From NCBI GenBank assembly GCA_050742535.1, contig JBOGIQ010000350.1:1-6372 (forward strand): a DNA stretch of 6,372 nucleotides, read 5' to 3'. The translations under genes were made by a program, and so were the position numbers. Positions 1-5,958 of this stretch are shown in pieces. Origin of the DNA: Gp6-AA40 sp050742535. Lineage in GTDB: Bacteria; Acidobacteriota; Vicinamibacteria; Vicinamibacterales; UBA2999. A model generated the notes under the pieces. The model worked only from the letters and a program-made list of their open reading frames with translations. It did not search any database and was not told the origin of the DNA. Positions within the stretch are counted from its first letter, which is position 1; every line of letters starts with the position of its first letter.

Positions 1-401
1 TGCGTCGGGTGATCGTGGAAATATTCCTCGAATTGATCGAGAAGAATCAGGAGCGTCTGCTTCTTGGCGCGCGCGCAGCGCCGGGTGAGGTCGAACAGAT
101 CTTCGCCGTCCCGATCGACGGGGCAGCCGGTAGCAGCGCGGATCGCGTCGCTGAGACCGTGGCGCGGATCGTCGCGCCATGTTCTGAAGACGACGATCGT
201 GAAGTCCTGATCGGGTCGCAGTTCACGCGCGACGCCGGTGTTGAGCAGCGAGCTCTTGCCGGTGCCCGACTCTCCGTAGAGCAGCGTCAGGCGCGACGAG
301 AGGAGGTTGTCAACGAGCACACGGCGCTCGCTGGCACGGCCGAAGAAATAGGCGGCGTGAATCTCTTGATAGGGCGTTAGGCCGATGAAGGGTTCGGCCA
401 C
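1..401 (-). CDS. nSTAND-type P-loop NTPase, N-terminal part (runs off the left edge)
   Basis: The minus strand is open from GTG 401 to the window edge (133 codons visible, C-terminus missing). The protein begins with a short PFIGLTPY segment and FFGR (residues 19-22), like the 'PYxGLxPF...FFGR' opening of novel-STAND (nSTAND) ATPases. A Walker A motif GESGTGKS lies at residues 43-50 and a Walker B strand LLILLDQFEEYF at about 117-128; the DQFEEYF ending is characteristic of nSTAND proteins. Such proteins normally continue with a helical region and a sensor of WD40, TPR or similar repeats; that part lies outside the window. The GTG follows the TGA (405-403) of the SIR2-like gene by one base, so the pair was probably translationally coupled; GGAG at 417-414 is a possible ribosome site. 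The frame stays open upstream to GTG 458, so a longer overlapping start or a frameshifted SIR2-STAND fusion is possible. Inferred role: ATP-dependent sensor partner of the SIR2 effector. The domain call is strong; the start is less certain. Confidence 0.85.
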   Translation of the reverse strand, partial: MAEPFIGLTPYQEIHAAYFFGRASERRVLVDNLLSSRLTLLYGESGTGKSSLLNTGVARELRPDQDFTIVVFRTWRDDPRHGLSDAIRAATGCPVDRDGEDLFDLTRRCARAKKQTLLILLDQFEEYFHDHPT

Positions 402-402
402 G

Positions 403-900
403 TCAGCTCGCGACTCCGAGATGTTGCAGCTCCGCCTTGAGCGTCGCCGCGTAGGCACTCAGCTCCTGCAACTGAATAGCGACGCGGGCGCGTTCCCACC
501 AAAACGTCGTTTCCTCGTCGTCAGTCGAATTCACGACCGCCCACGACGTGAAGTCGTGCGTCCGGTTGCGCGTGATGCGGCGCAGGAATACGCGGAAGTT
601 CCAGTCGCGCAGGCTGTAGCCAAGACAGAGTAAATGGCTGTTGCAGATACGGGAAAGAAGGCGCTTTGGAAGCGTCGTGAACGCTTCGTCGGCAAGGTAA
701 TCGATGTAGTGATCCTCGGTGATCACCACCGGGTGTCCCTTCGTGCCGTGGATCTTCAAGAGTACCGGGCGTTCCTCGAGAAAGCGATAATCGTATTCAT
801 TGGGCCGGTCGATAGGCACTGTCTCGCAGTCCGGCGCCTTGTGGAGGAAGCGGCCCCTGGGGGCCAGGGGACTGCTCGCGACCAAGTGACACAACGTCCG
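403..900 (-). pseudogene. SIR2-like domain protein, 5'-truncated remnant
   Basis: The minus-strand frame ending at TGA 405-403 encodes about 165 residues of the C-terminal half of a SIR2-like domain, the type found in bacterial anti-phage NADases. Visible motifs in order are RGRFLH (about 861-844), RPNEYDY, LLKIHG (about 767-750, the position of the catalytic histidine in sirtuins), ITEDHYIDYL, and GYSLRDWNFRVFLRRI (about 620-573), followed by WW-containing and helical C-terminal residues. The N-terminal half, with the GAGxS-type NAD-binding loop and the NYD motif, is missing. The open frame continues upstream to 1911, but that stretch lies antisense to a membrane-protein gene and has the low-complexity Arg/Asp/Glu-rich look of a shadow. 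No convincing start exists near 900; only a TTG at about 894 is available. I therefore call it a 5'-deleted remnant, probably unable to cleave NAD. The right boundary is approximate, within about 20 nt. Confidence 0.75.
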
Positions 901-2925
901 TTCCGACCACAGAAACTCGACCGCGCGGCGTTCGTGGTCTGCGCGATCTGGCCGGTCATCCTCGGCCTTCTCTGGTTCACGACAGCCAGGACGGTCCCGA
1001 GCGTCAAAGTGCGCTGGGTCGCCGGCGTCGCGGACGACACACGAGCGGCCACTGAACGGGACTTGGCGCTGGTATGGCGCGCTCCGAACGAACCGCGAAC
1101 CGTGACCTACCGGCTGATGGACTCGAACCCGGAGAACATCAGACGCATCGTCCACCACCCGCTCGTCGAGGACACCGCGTTCATCGACCGGGCGGCCTAC
1201 GCGCTGACGAATGCGCCAACGGAGCGAACCTGGGCCGGGGATCGCTTCGCGCCGTGGCCCCGGGCGCTGCTGTATGCCAGTGCGTTCGGGCTGTTCGGCT
1301 GCTTGATATCGCTGCTGTATCGCGCCCGGGATCACACCCGGCATCCGATTCTCCGGCCGGCCGTTCTGTGCGTCCTCTGGCTCGCCGCGTTCGTCTTCAC
1401 GGTTTCGAGCTTCGTCTTCTACAACGACTACTTCGATCGAATCGCGCGCGCACGGCAGATCGCGCGCTACGGCGAATGGCCGTTCCGCGACTTTCTCGAT
1501 CCCGGATATTTCATGACGGAATTCGCCTCGGCAGGGCTGCAGCGGCTCCTTGGCGACAGCCTGCTCGGAGACGTCCTCCTCAGCTCGGTCTGCATCGCGA
1601 CGGGCACGGTGCTCGTCGCGGCCCTGTCCCTGCACGCGTCGCGCTCGCTCGTCACCGCGCTGGCGGCATCGCTGCTTGCGCTGTTGGCCCTGCCCAGGGG
1701 ATATGACTTCGACAAGGTTCTCTTCTATCCCCTTGTTATCGCGTTGTGCTGGCGGTACGTCGACGTGCCGGCGGCGGCGCGCGTATGGGCCATCGCCGCG
1801 GGCATCGTCATCGCCGCACTCTTTCGCTATGACACCGGGATCTACGCCGTCGCAGCCGCGATTGTGGCGTTCCTGGCCATCCACGCCGGCGACTGGAGGA
1901 TGCTCTGGCAACGTCTCGGCCTGCTGGCAGCCGCTGTCGCGTGTCTGTCGCTTCCCGCTCTCGTCTTTCTGCAGTTGACAGCGGGCCTGCCCGCCGTCGT
2001 GGATCAGGTCGCGACGTACGCGATCAGGGAGGGGGCCGGCACACGGATCGTCACCTCACCCGCCATCGCACTGAACACCGACGTATGGACTTTCGAAAAC
2101 GCCAACGCGCTTCTCTACTACCTGTTCCACGCGCTGCCGCTGGCCGGCATCCTCGTCCTGACGCTGAAGGGACGGTCGCGTTCCGCCTCACGCAATGAGA
2201 TCGCCAAGGTGGCGAGCCTCATCGCGTTGTGCATGATCCTCAATCTCTTCATCCTGCGGCATCCCATTGCGGCGCGCGCCGGCGGCATGATTGGGCCGGC
2301 AGCCATACTTGCCGCGTGGATGTTTCGCAGCGTCTGGCAGACGCGCGGCCAGGTCGCAGGACTGCTTCTTCGATCGGGGTCCGTTGTCGTCCTCGGGCTG
2401 TTTGTGTGGAGCCTGTCCACGGTGGCCGTGTGGAACGAACGGCTGATGCGGGATCTCGCCAGCCCGTCCGCGCTTCTCACAACCGCGGCCGCCTCGCCGC
2501 CCGACGCCGACGTCATCGGCAGCCGGGCACAGACCGCATTAGCGCTCTACGTTCGCGAGTGCACGCGGCCTGCCGATCGGATTCTGCTCACGTTTTTCGC
2601 TCCGGAGATCGCGTTCTTTGCCCAGCGCGGCTTTGCCGGCGGCCTGGCGGCACTCCATGGCGGGCACTGGTCCGAGCCGCGATTTCAAGAGCGGAGCCTG
2701 CAGCAGCTGACCGCTCATCCTCCCGCACTGATCATTCAACGGTCGCCCGCCGAGTTCCGTGAGATCTACCCCCTGCTTGCCCGATATATCTCCCAGCACT
2801 ATCGATCGGTGGGAACGACGGAATCTCTCGTTGGGCATGGCCCCGACAGTCTTCTGCTCCTCGTGAGAAACGATCGAGCCGCAAGCACGACGCACAGCGC
2901 GAGTTCCCTGCCGTGCTTTCGTTGA
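886..2925 (+). CDS. Polytopic membrane protein, GT-C glycosyltransferase-like
   Basis: About 679 residues from GTG 886. The frame is open back to ATG 634, but those 84 codons are antisense to the SIR2 remnant and are not believed; GTG 886 lies just before the first membrane helix (residues about 15-34), though its ribosome site is poor. Residues about 37-110 form a soluble, presumably periplasmic, domain (VKVRWVAG..., YRLMDSNPENIRRIVHHP, EDTAFIDR). About ten further hydrophobic segments follow from residue 127. NDYFDRIARARQIARYGEWPF, starting at residue 180, has the form and place of the first extracytoplasmic loop of GT-C enzymes, where an acidic residue (D181/D184) is usually catalytic; FRYDTG at 313-318 is another likely conserved site. 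A soluble C-terminal domain from about 547 contains DRILLTFFAPE and RGFAGG. GT-C proteins transfer sugars from polyprenyl-phosphate donors on the outer face of the inner membrane. The acceptor is unknown and family membership is by appearance only; a plain hypothetical membrane protein is the safe label. Confidence 0.8.
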   Translation: MTQRPFRPQKLDRAAFVVCAIWPVILGLLWFTTARTVPSVKVRWVAGVADDTRAATERDLALVWRAPNEPRTVTYRLMDSNPENIRRIVHHPLVEDTAFIDRAAYALTNAPTERTWAGDRFAPWPRALLYASAFGLFGCLISLLYRARDHTRHPILRPAVLCVLWLAAFVFTVSSFVFYNDYFDRIARARQIARYGEWPFRDFLDPGYFMTEFASAGLQRLLGDSLLGDVLLSSVCIATGTVLVAALSLHASRSLVTALAASLLALLALPRGYDFDKVLFYPLVIALCWRYVDVPAAARVWAIAAGIVIAALFRYDTGIYAVAAAIVAFLAIHAGDWRMLWQRLGLLAAAVACLSLPALVFLQLTAGLPAVVDQVATYAIREGAGTRIVTSPAIALNTDVWTFENANALLYYLFHALPLAGILVLTLKGRSRSASRNEIAKVASLIALCMILNLFILRHPIAARAGGMIGPAAILAAWMFRSVWQTRGQVAGLLLRSGSVVVLGLFVWSLSTVAVWNERLMRDLASPSALLTTAAASPPDADVIGSRAQTALALYVRECTRPADRILLTFFAPEIAFFAQRGFAGGLAALHGGHWSEPRFQERSLQQLTAHPPALIIQRSPAEFREIYPLLARYISQHYRSVGTTESLVGHGPDSLLLLVRNDRAASTTHSASSLPCFR

Positions 2926-2966
2926 GCGTGGTTTCAGATACTTCGGTGCCCGACACGTCGGCTGTC

Positions 2967-3341
2967 ATGGCCAGCATCGTGGAAGATTTCCGGTCGGTTG
3001 GACTCGAGGCCGACGTCGAGCCGAGCCTGGGTGGCGCGTTCAACGTGAGCGAGCGAACCGTACGGATCCCTTCGACTGGAGACAGCATCTTCCTGCGCGT
3101 GTTCCGGACTACCGAACTCGCCGACGACGAGGCTTCCCGGATTACACCGGACGGCCAGGTGCGCCCCGCAGAAGGTCCTATCCGCCAGATAGTGGATTGG
3201 ATCGAACGGCAATCGTTCTACCACTCGGACCGCGTCGTCGCCCGGCACAGCGGCTGCGACGCCAGGGTGGCAAACGTGATGGAAAGGCTGTTTGGAACGC
3301 CCGTTGTCGTGACGACGCAGGTGTGCCGGCGTGCCAATTAG
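2967..3341 (+). CDS. Conserved hypothetical small soluble protein
   Basis: 124 residues from ATG 2967, chosen because it is the only ATG and the homology-like region begins there; in-frame GTG 2928 and GTG 2913 would add 13 or 18 residues and bring the start next to or overlapping the stop of the membrane protein (2923-2925). No start has a clear Shine-Dalgarno site. The pattern 'VEP...GAFNVSERTVRI...D-I-LRVF...ADDEASRITPDGQ...VDWIERQSFYHSDRVVARHSG...VMERLFGTP' resembles a family of roughly 110-residue bacterial proteins of unknown function that I recall as '...VQVFEY..A..EAARISPDG...W...PHFYRSGRLIVLYVG...LE...GPQFAG'. In this copy the usual LYVG is replaced by ARHSG, and the usual ending by TPVVVTTQVCRRAN, so the C-terminus may have diverged or been rewritten. 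The TAG stop ends at the first base of the intergenic repeat array. Probably cotranscribed with the membrane protein upstream. No function can be given. Confidence 0.65.
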   Translation: MASIVEDFRSVGLEADVEPSLGGAFNVSERTVRIPSTGDSIFLRVFRTTELADDEASRITPDGQVRPAEGPIRQIVDWIERQSFYHSDRVVARHSGCDARVANVMERLFGTPVVVTTQVCRRAN

Positions 3342-3420
3342 CGGACCGGGTGGCTGACGTCGTGTCCGGGTGGCTGTCGTAGTGTCCGGGTGACTGACGT
3401 CGTGTCCAGGTGGCTGTCGT
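3341..3420. repeat. Tandem array of a 20-bp repeat (4 units) with 40-bp super-period
   Basis: Four contiguous 20-bp units at 3341-3360, 3361-3380, 3381-3400 and 3401-3420. The second reads cgtgtccgggtggctgtcgt; the fourth differs from it at one base (g to a at unit position 8). Units 1 and 3 instead end in ctgacgt and are followed by cg, whereas units 2 and 4 end in ctgtcgt and are followed by ag, giving an alternating A/B pattern and a 40-bp super-period. The first eight or so bases of unit 1 (gcggaccgg, 3341-3349) recur exactly at 3436-3444 in the closing hairpin. The array fills the gap between two convergent genes. There are no spacers, so it is not CRISPR. Confidence 0.85.
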
Positions 3421-3423
3421 AGT

Positions 3424-3441
3424 GTCCGCCTTTAGGCGGAC
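3424..3441. repeat. Hairpin closing the repeat array, containing a stop codon
   Basis: GTCCGCC (3424-3430), loop TTTA (3431-3434), GGCGGAC (3435-3441): a perfect 7-bp stem, extendable by one T-A pair into the loop. It overlaps a perfect 10-bp palindrome GGACCGGTCC (3438-3447). The loop holds TTA, which on the minus strand is the TAA stop of the FUSC-like gene, so that gene's last codons are part of the element. No T-run follows on either strand, so this is not a canonical intrinsic terminator, but its position between convergent genes would suit a bidirectional transcription or mRNA-end signal. Read on the minus strand, it encodes VRLKADTT, which I recall as a recurrent octapeptide in translated acidobacterial genomes, suggesting a dispersed REP-like family. 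Confidence 0.75.
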
Positions 3442-3980
3442 CGGTCCACGGGAACAAGCCAGACTCTCGACATCACCAGGCTGACGATCAGGCCGACGAG
3501 GCAGCCGAACACGACTTCTGCGACCCGATGCAGCCCCTGTGTGACGCCGACGGCCGAAGATTGGCTCGAGACCGCGGACGCAATGACGATCGCCGCCGTA
3601 ATCGGTGCCTGACGCCACATCGTCTTGACGCGGACCACGTAGGACGACACCAGCACGGTGGCGGCCAGCGCCAGCGGGAGAATCCAGTCGTGCGGCCCGG
3701 CGGCGAAGAGAAACAGGAACCCCGCCAGGCTGCCGACGCCGACGTTCACGAGCCGCGCAGTGAACATCCGGCGCGCCTCCTCCGGCTGCGGCTCCGACGC
3801 GGCGATCATCGATGCGATGGCCCAGATTGGATTGTCGGCGTGCAGCGCACGCAGCGTCGCCCAGACGATCGCCGTACCAAGCGCGACATTAATCGCGAAC
3901 CGGATCCCGAGCAGATCGGTTGGCGCGAGGCCGAAGCGCTTCATGAGCGCCTCGGCCTGACGGACACCCGGCCGGGCCAT
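3432..3980 (-). CDS. FUSC / aromatic acid exporter-like membrane protein (half transporter)
   Basis: 182 residues, about six hydrophobic segments: about 27-45, 50-62, 76-94, 98-117, 125-139 and 153-176. IWAIASMIAASEPQPEEARRMFTARLVN after the second helix and HRVAEVVFGCLVGLIVSLV near the end match the layout of the FUSC/ArAE family (fusaric acid resistance and aromatic acid exporters), where an Arg-x-x-Glu-x-x-x-Gly pattern (R152, E155, G159) precedes the last helix. Full-length FUSC proteins carry two membrane halves and a cytoplasmic domain; this one has a single half and would need to dimerise. ATG 3980 lies three bases after the TGA of the upstream tunnel-fold-like gene, so the two are almost certainly cotranscribed and coupled; GAGTGAAG just before it may serve as ribosome site. 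The stop codon lies in the loop of the intergenic hairpin. Substrate unknown; efflux of small organic acids is the family expectation, not something the sequence shows. Confidence 0.75.
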   Translation of the reverse strand: MARPGVRQAEALMKRFGLAPTDLLGIRFAINVALGTAIVWATLRALHADNPIWAIASMIAASEPQPEEARRMFTARLVNVGVGSLAGFLFLFAAGPHDWILPLALAATVLVSSYVVRVKTMWRQAPITAAIVIASAVSSQSSAVGVTQGLHRVAEVVFGCLVGLIVSLVMSRVWLVPVDRSA

Positions 3981-3983
3981 GCT

Positions 3984-5003
3984 TCACTCGTGCGACATCG
4001 GCGCGTTGCCGTTCAGACGGTAGACCATGCCTGTTTTCGTGACGTCGAGCGCAATCCAGTGCTGGACGGCGAACTGGAGGGCGATGAAGAACGCCTCGGC
4101 CCGCTTCATCGCGTCGAGGCTCAATTCCTTCCACTCCTTGAACTTGATCTGAAACGACAGCTCGCCGATGAGCGGCCGGTGCTCGCCGCGGGTGCGCCAG
4201 AGCGCGACCGTCACAGGCGCCTCGATCGAGTCGCCGAAGTCGAGCGTGCCGACGTCCTGAAGGACCTCCTCGATGATCGTGTCGCTGACGAGCGCAATCC
4301 GTTCGTGCGGATCCGTCTTGATGCGCTCGAGCACGGGAAACACCTTGACCATCGTCGCCATCGACCAGACGTCGGCATCGGTCACGTGAGAGCGCGGAAA
4401 CTGAACGTTGTGGGAATAAAGCAGGCGCACACCGCCAAGCTGCCGCTTGAGCGGCAGCGCCTGGCACTTGAACTTGATTCGATGGTCGCCGAGGATCTGC
4501 GGCCGCACGTCCGTCTCGGCCGCCGTCTGCAGGACGCGATGGCGAAACTTGAAGACGATCTCCGGCTCGCCGACTGGAAAGCCGTCTTCATACCGGATGC
4601 GGCGGCGCAGGATAAAGGCGTTGCGGTACAGCCGGAAGTCAGCGGTATCAACGAAGAGCACCTCGCGGATCTGAACGGGATCCTTCCTGGACTTCCCCGG
4701 CGAGAACTTGACGCCGTTTTTGCGGGCGGGCTCCGTCAACAGGGTCGCGAAGTCGAACAGGCTCTGCCGGGAGACGAAGTGATTCGGCCTGAGCACGAGC
4801 TTGCAGGCCAGGTACCGGACTTCATCAAACGGCAGACCGTCGGCGTAGGTGCCTGGCTTGAGCTGCGGGACAAGTGCCGCCCATGATGCAGGCGTGGGAG
4901 GCACGCGTGTCTTGTTAGTCGTCCCGCGTGCGGCCGGCGCGCGCGTTCGATGCGCGCCAGGGCGAATCGTGGCGGCGTGCGGCATGTTCCTGCCGCCCAT
5001 CAT
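3984..5003 (-). CDS. Hypothetical protein, possibly a CYTH/VTC-like triphosphate-tunnel fold
   Basis: 339 residues from ATG 5003. The first 55 or so are Ala/Pro/Arg-rich and probably disordered; ATG 4985 (MPHAATIR) is an equally good start, with AGGA just upstream. The rest is an alternating strand pattern rich in inward-type basic residues: RYLACKLVLRPNHF (64-77), EVLFVDTADFRLYRNAFILR (114-133) followed by RRIRY, EPEIVFKFRHR (147-157), GELSFQIKFKE (280-290) and TKTGMVYRL (322-330). The 'DT-x-D-x-x-LY-x-x-x-x-x-LRRR ... E-I-x-x-K' arrangement is like the middle strands of CYTH/VTC triphosphate-tunnel proteins (thiamine triphosphatase, polyphosphate polymerase). The classic N-terminal ExExK signature is not present, so any enzymatic activity is open. 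No signal peptide or membrane segment. It lies in an operon-like run: 56 nt after the OmpA-domain gene and 3 nt before the FUSC-like gene. The gene is secure; the fold assignment is a moderate guess. Confidence 0.6.
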   Translation of the reverse strand: MMGGRNMPHAATIRPGAHRTRAPAARGTTNKTRVPPTPASWAALVPQLKPGTYADGLPFDEVRYLACKLVLRPNHFVSRQSLFDFATLLTEPARKNGVKFSPGKSRKDPVQIREVLFVDTADFRLYRNAFILRRRIRYEDGFPVGEPEIVFKFRHRVLQTAAETDVRPQILGDHRIKFKCQALPLKRQLGGVRLLYSHNVQFPRSHVTDADVWSMATMVKVFPVLERIKTDPHERIALVSDTIIEEVLQDVGTLDFGDSIEAPVTVALWRTRGEHRPLIGELSFQIKFKEWKELSLDAMKRAEAFFIALQFAVQHWIALDVTKTGMVYRLNGNAPMSHE

Positions 5004-5059
5004 CGAGGCCGGCCCGCACGCAGTCGATGCGTTTTCGGCAGGCGCTCAAGGAGCCGCAG
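5004..5059. other. Short intergenic gap, no signal recognised
   Basis: A 56-nt gap between the OmpA-domain gene and the tunnel-fold-like gene. I see no stem followed by a T-run and no convincing -35/-10 pair on the minus strand, so read-through from the upstream genes is plausible. Confidence 0.4.
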
Positions 5060-5953
5060 CTACTTATCTGCCTTTATCAGCAGCAGCTCGACGCGACGGT
5101 TGGCGCGTTGTTTATCCGGATCGTCGTTCAATTCGTCGATCTTCTTGAGTGACGTTTCCGACAAGGGCGTTGCAAATTCCTCATTCGCCTTTGTGGGTAC
5201 TCTCATGCCCTTTCCGTCACGGTCGATTGGCACGGTCAAGTTCTGCTTCATCAGATATTCGGCGACCGCGAGAGCTCGAGCTTCAGAAAGAGTCTGATTC
5301 TTGGACACTCTCTGAGGGTCGCTCAATTTCGTGTTGTCCGTGTGCCCGACCACGCGGATGCGAGTGACCTTGTTCCGCAGCGGGAGACTCGTCTGAAGGA
5401 TCAAAAACCCGACCAGCCTTGCCAGCGCCTCTCGATGTTCCGGACGCAATGTCGATTCGTTCGGCGAAAAGACAAGGTCTCCGGGAAGCGTTAAACGGAT
5501 GACACCCTCCGCCGTTTTGTCAAAATCTCCCAAGGAGTCAGCCAGGGCTCGCAGTTTTTTGTCGGCCTCGTCCAAGGCCTCAGCGGCAAGAGACTTCTCA
5601 TGCCCGATCTGGTCTTTGAGAGTGTTGTTCAGCCCCTTCAACGACTCGTTCTCGGCTTCCAGCGCCTTCACGCGTGCATCGAGGCCTTCAGTCCTTTTTT
5701 CGAGCGCCGGCACCTGTGCGGCGATCGCTCGTGTTCGAGCTGCTCGCGGCTCCTCGACCCGCCACGACCCCACGATGGCGAGAACGGCAGCGACGAAGCC
5801 CAATGCCTTCAGCCATCTCACCCCGCGACGTTCTGGATTCAGCACCGAAGCGGCGATGAGGACAAACGCGAGTATCACGCCTGCTATTAACATCCATGCA
5901 GCAACTGAACTTCCGGTTTGTTGGACGATGTAAGCGAATGCGGCAGTGAACAT
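5060..5953 (-). CDS. OmpA-like peptidoglycan-binding protein with two membrane segments and coiled coil
   Basis: 297 residues from ATG 5953, chosen because it follows the upstream gene's TAA (5961-5959) by 5 nt and has AAGGA at 5970-5966; an in-frame GTG-type extension to 6010 would overlap that gene and adds nothing plausible. Two hydrophobic segments (about 17-38 and 47-64) are followed by a coiled coil (about 78-142) and a C-terminal OmpA/MotB domain from about 150. Diagnostic residues are RVVGHTDN (200-207), LSEARALAVAEYL (222-234) and QRANRRVEL (282-290); the Asp of HTD and the Arg of NRR are the positions that hold diaminopimelate in OmpA-type domains. The loop between helix and last strand (about 237-284) is longer than usual, with a charged KKIDELNDDPDKQ run. 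The protein likely sits in the inner membrane and reaches the cell wall through the coiled coil. The first membrane helix lacks the Asp of MotB, so it is not an obvious ion-channel stator. Partner: the small membrane protein upstream. Confidence 0.85.
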   Translation of the reverse strand: MFTAAFAYIVQQTGSSVAAWMLIAGVILAFVLIAASVLNPERRGVRWLKALGFVAAVLAIVGSWRVEEPRAARTRAIAAQVPALEKRTEGLDARVKALEAENESLKGLNNTLKDQIGHEKSLAAEALDEADKKLRALADSLGDFDKTAEGVIRLTLPGDLVFSPNESTLRPEHREALARLVGFLILQTSLPLRNKVTRIRVVGHTDNTKLSDPQRVSKNQTLSEARALAVAEYLMKQNLTVPIDRDGKGMRVPTKANEEFATPLSETSLKKIDELNDDPDKQRANRRVELLLIKADK

Positions 5954-5958
5954 GGCGC

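Noticed and set aside
9..380. Plus-strand open frame of 123 codons
   Set aside because: Exact antisense of the nSTAND ATPase, whose Walker A and B motifs on the minus strand are clear; the plus-strand product shows no recognisable motif.
3341..3441. CRISPR array
   Set aside because: The repeats are contiguous 20-bp units without unique spacers, and no cas gene is present.
3424..3447. Canonical intrinsic terminator
   Set aside because: The hairpin is good but no run of T follows on either strand; kept as a repeat hairpin with only possible terminator function.
2934..3618. Minus-strand open frames across the small hypothetical gene and repeat array
   Set aside because: One is antisense to the plus-strand gene and the other reads through the tandem repeat; neither shows family-like patterns, apart from the repeat-encoded VRLKADTT.
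3528..4886. Plus-strand open frame of 452 codons
   Set aside because: Lies antisense to the FUSC-like and tunnel-fold-like genes; its product is Arg/Asp/His-rich without domains, typical of a shadow frame in GC-rich DNA.
5060..5953. Zorya ZorB / MotB-like stator subunit
   Set aside because: The protein has two N-terminal helices without the conserved membrane Asp, and no ZorA/MotA-like partner is next to it.
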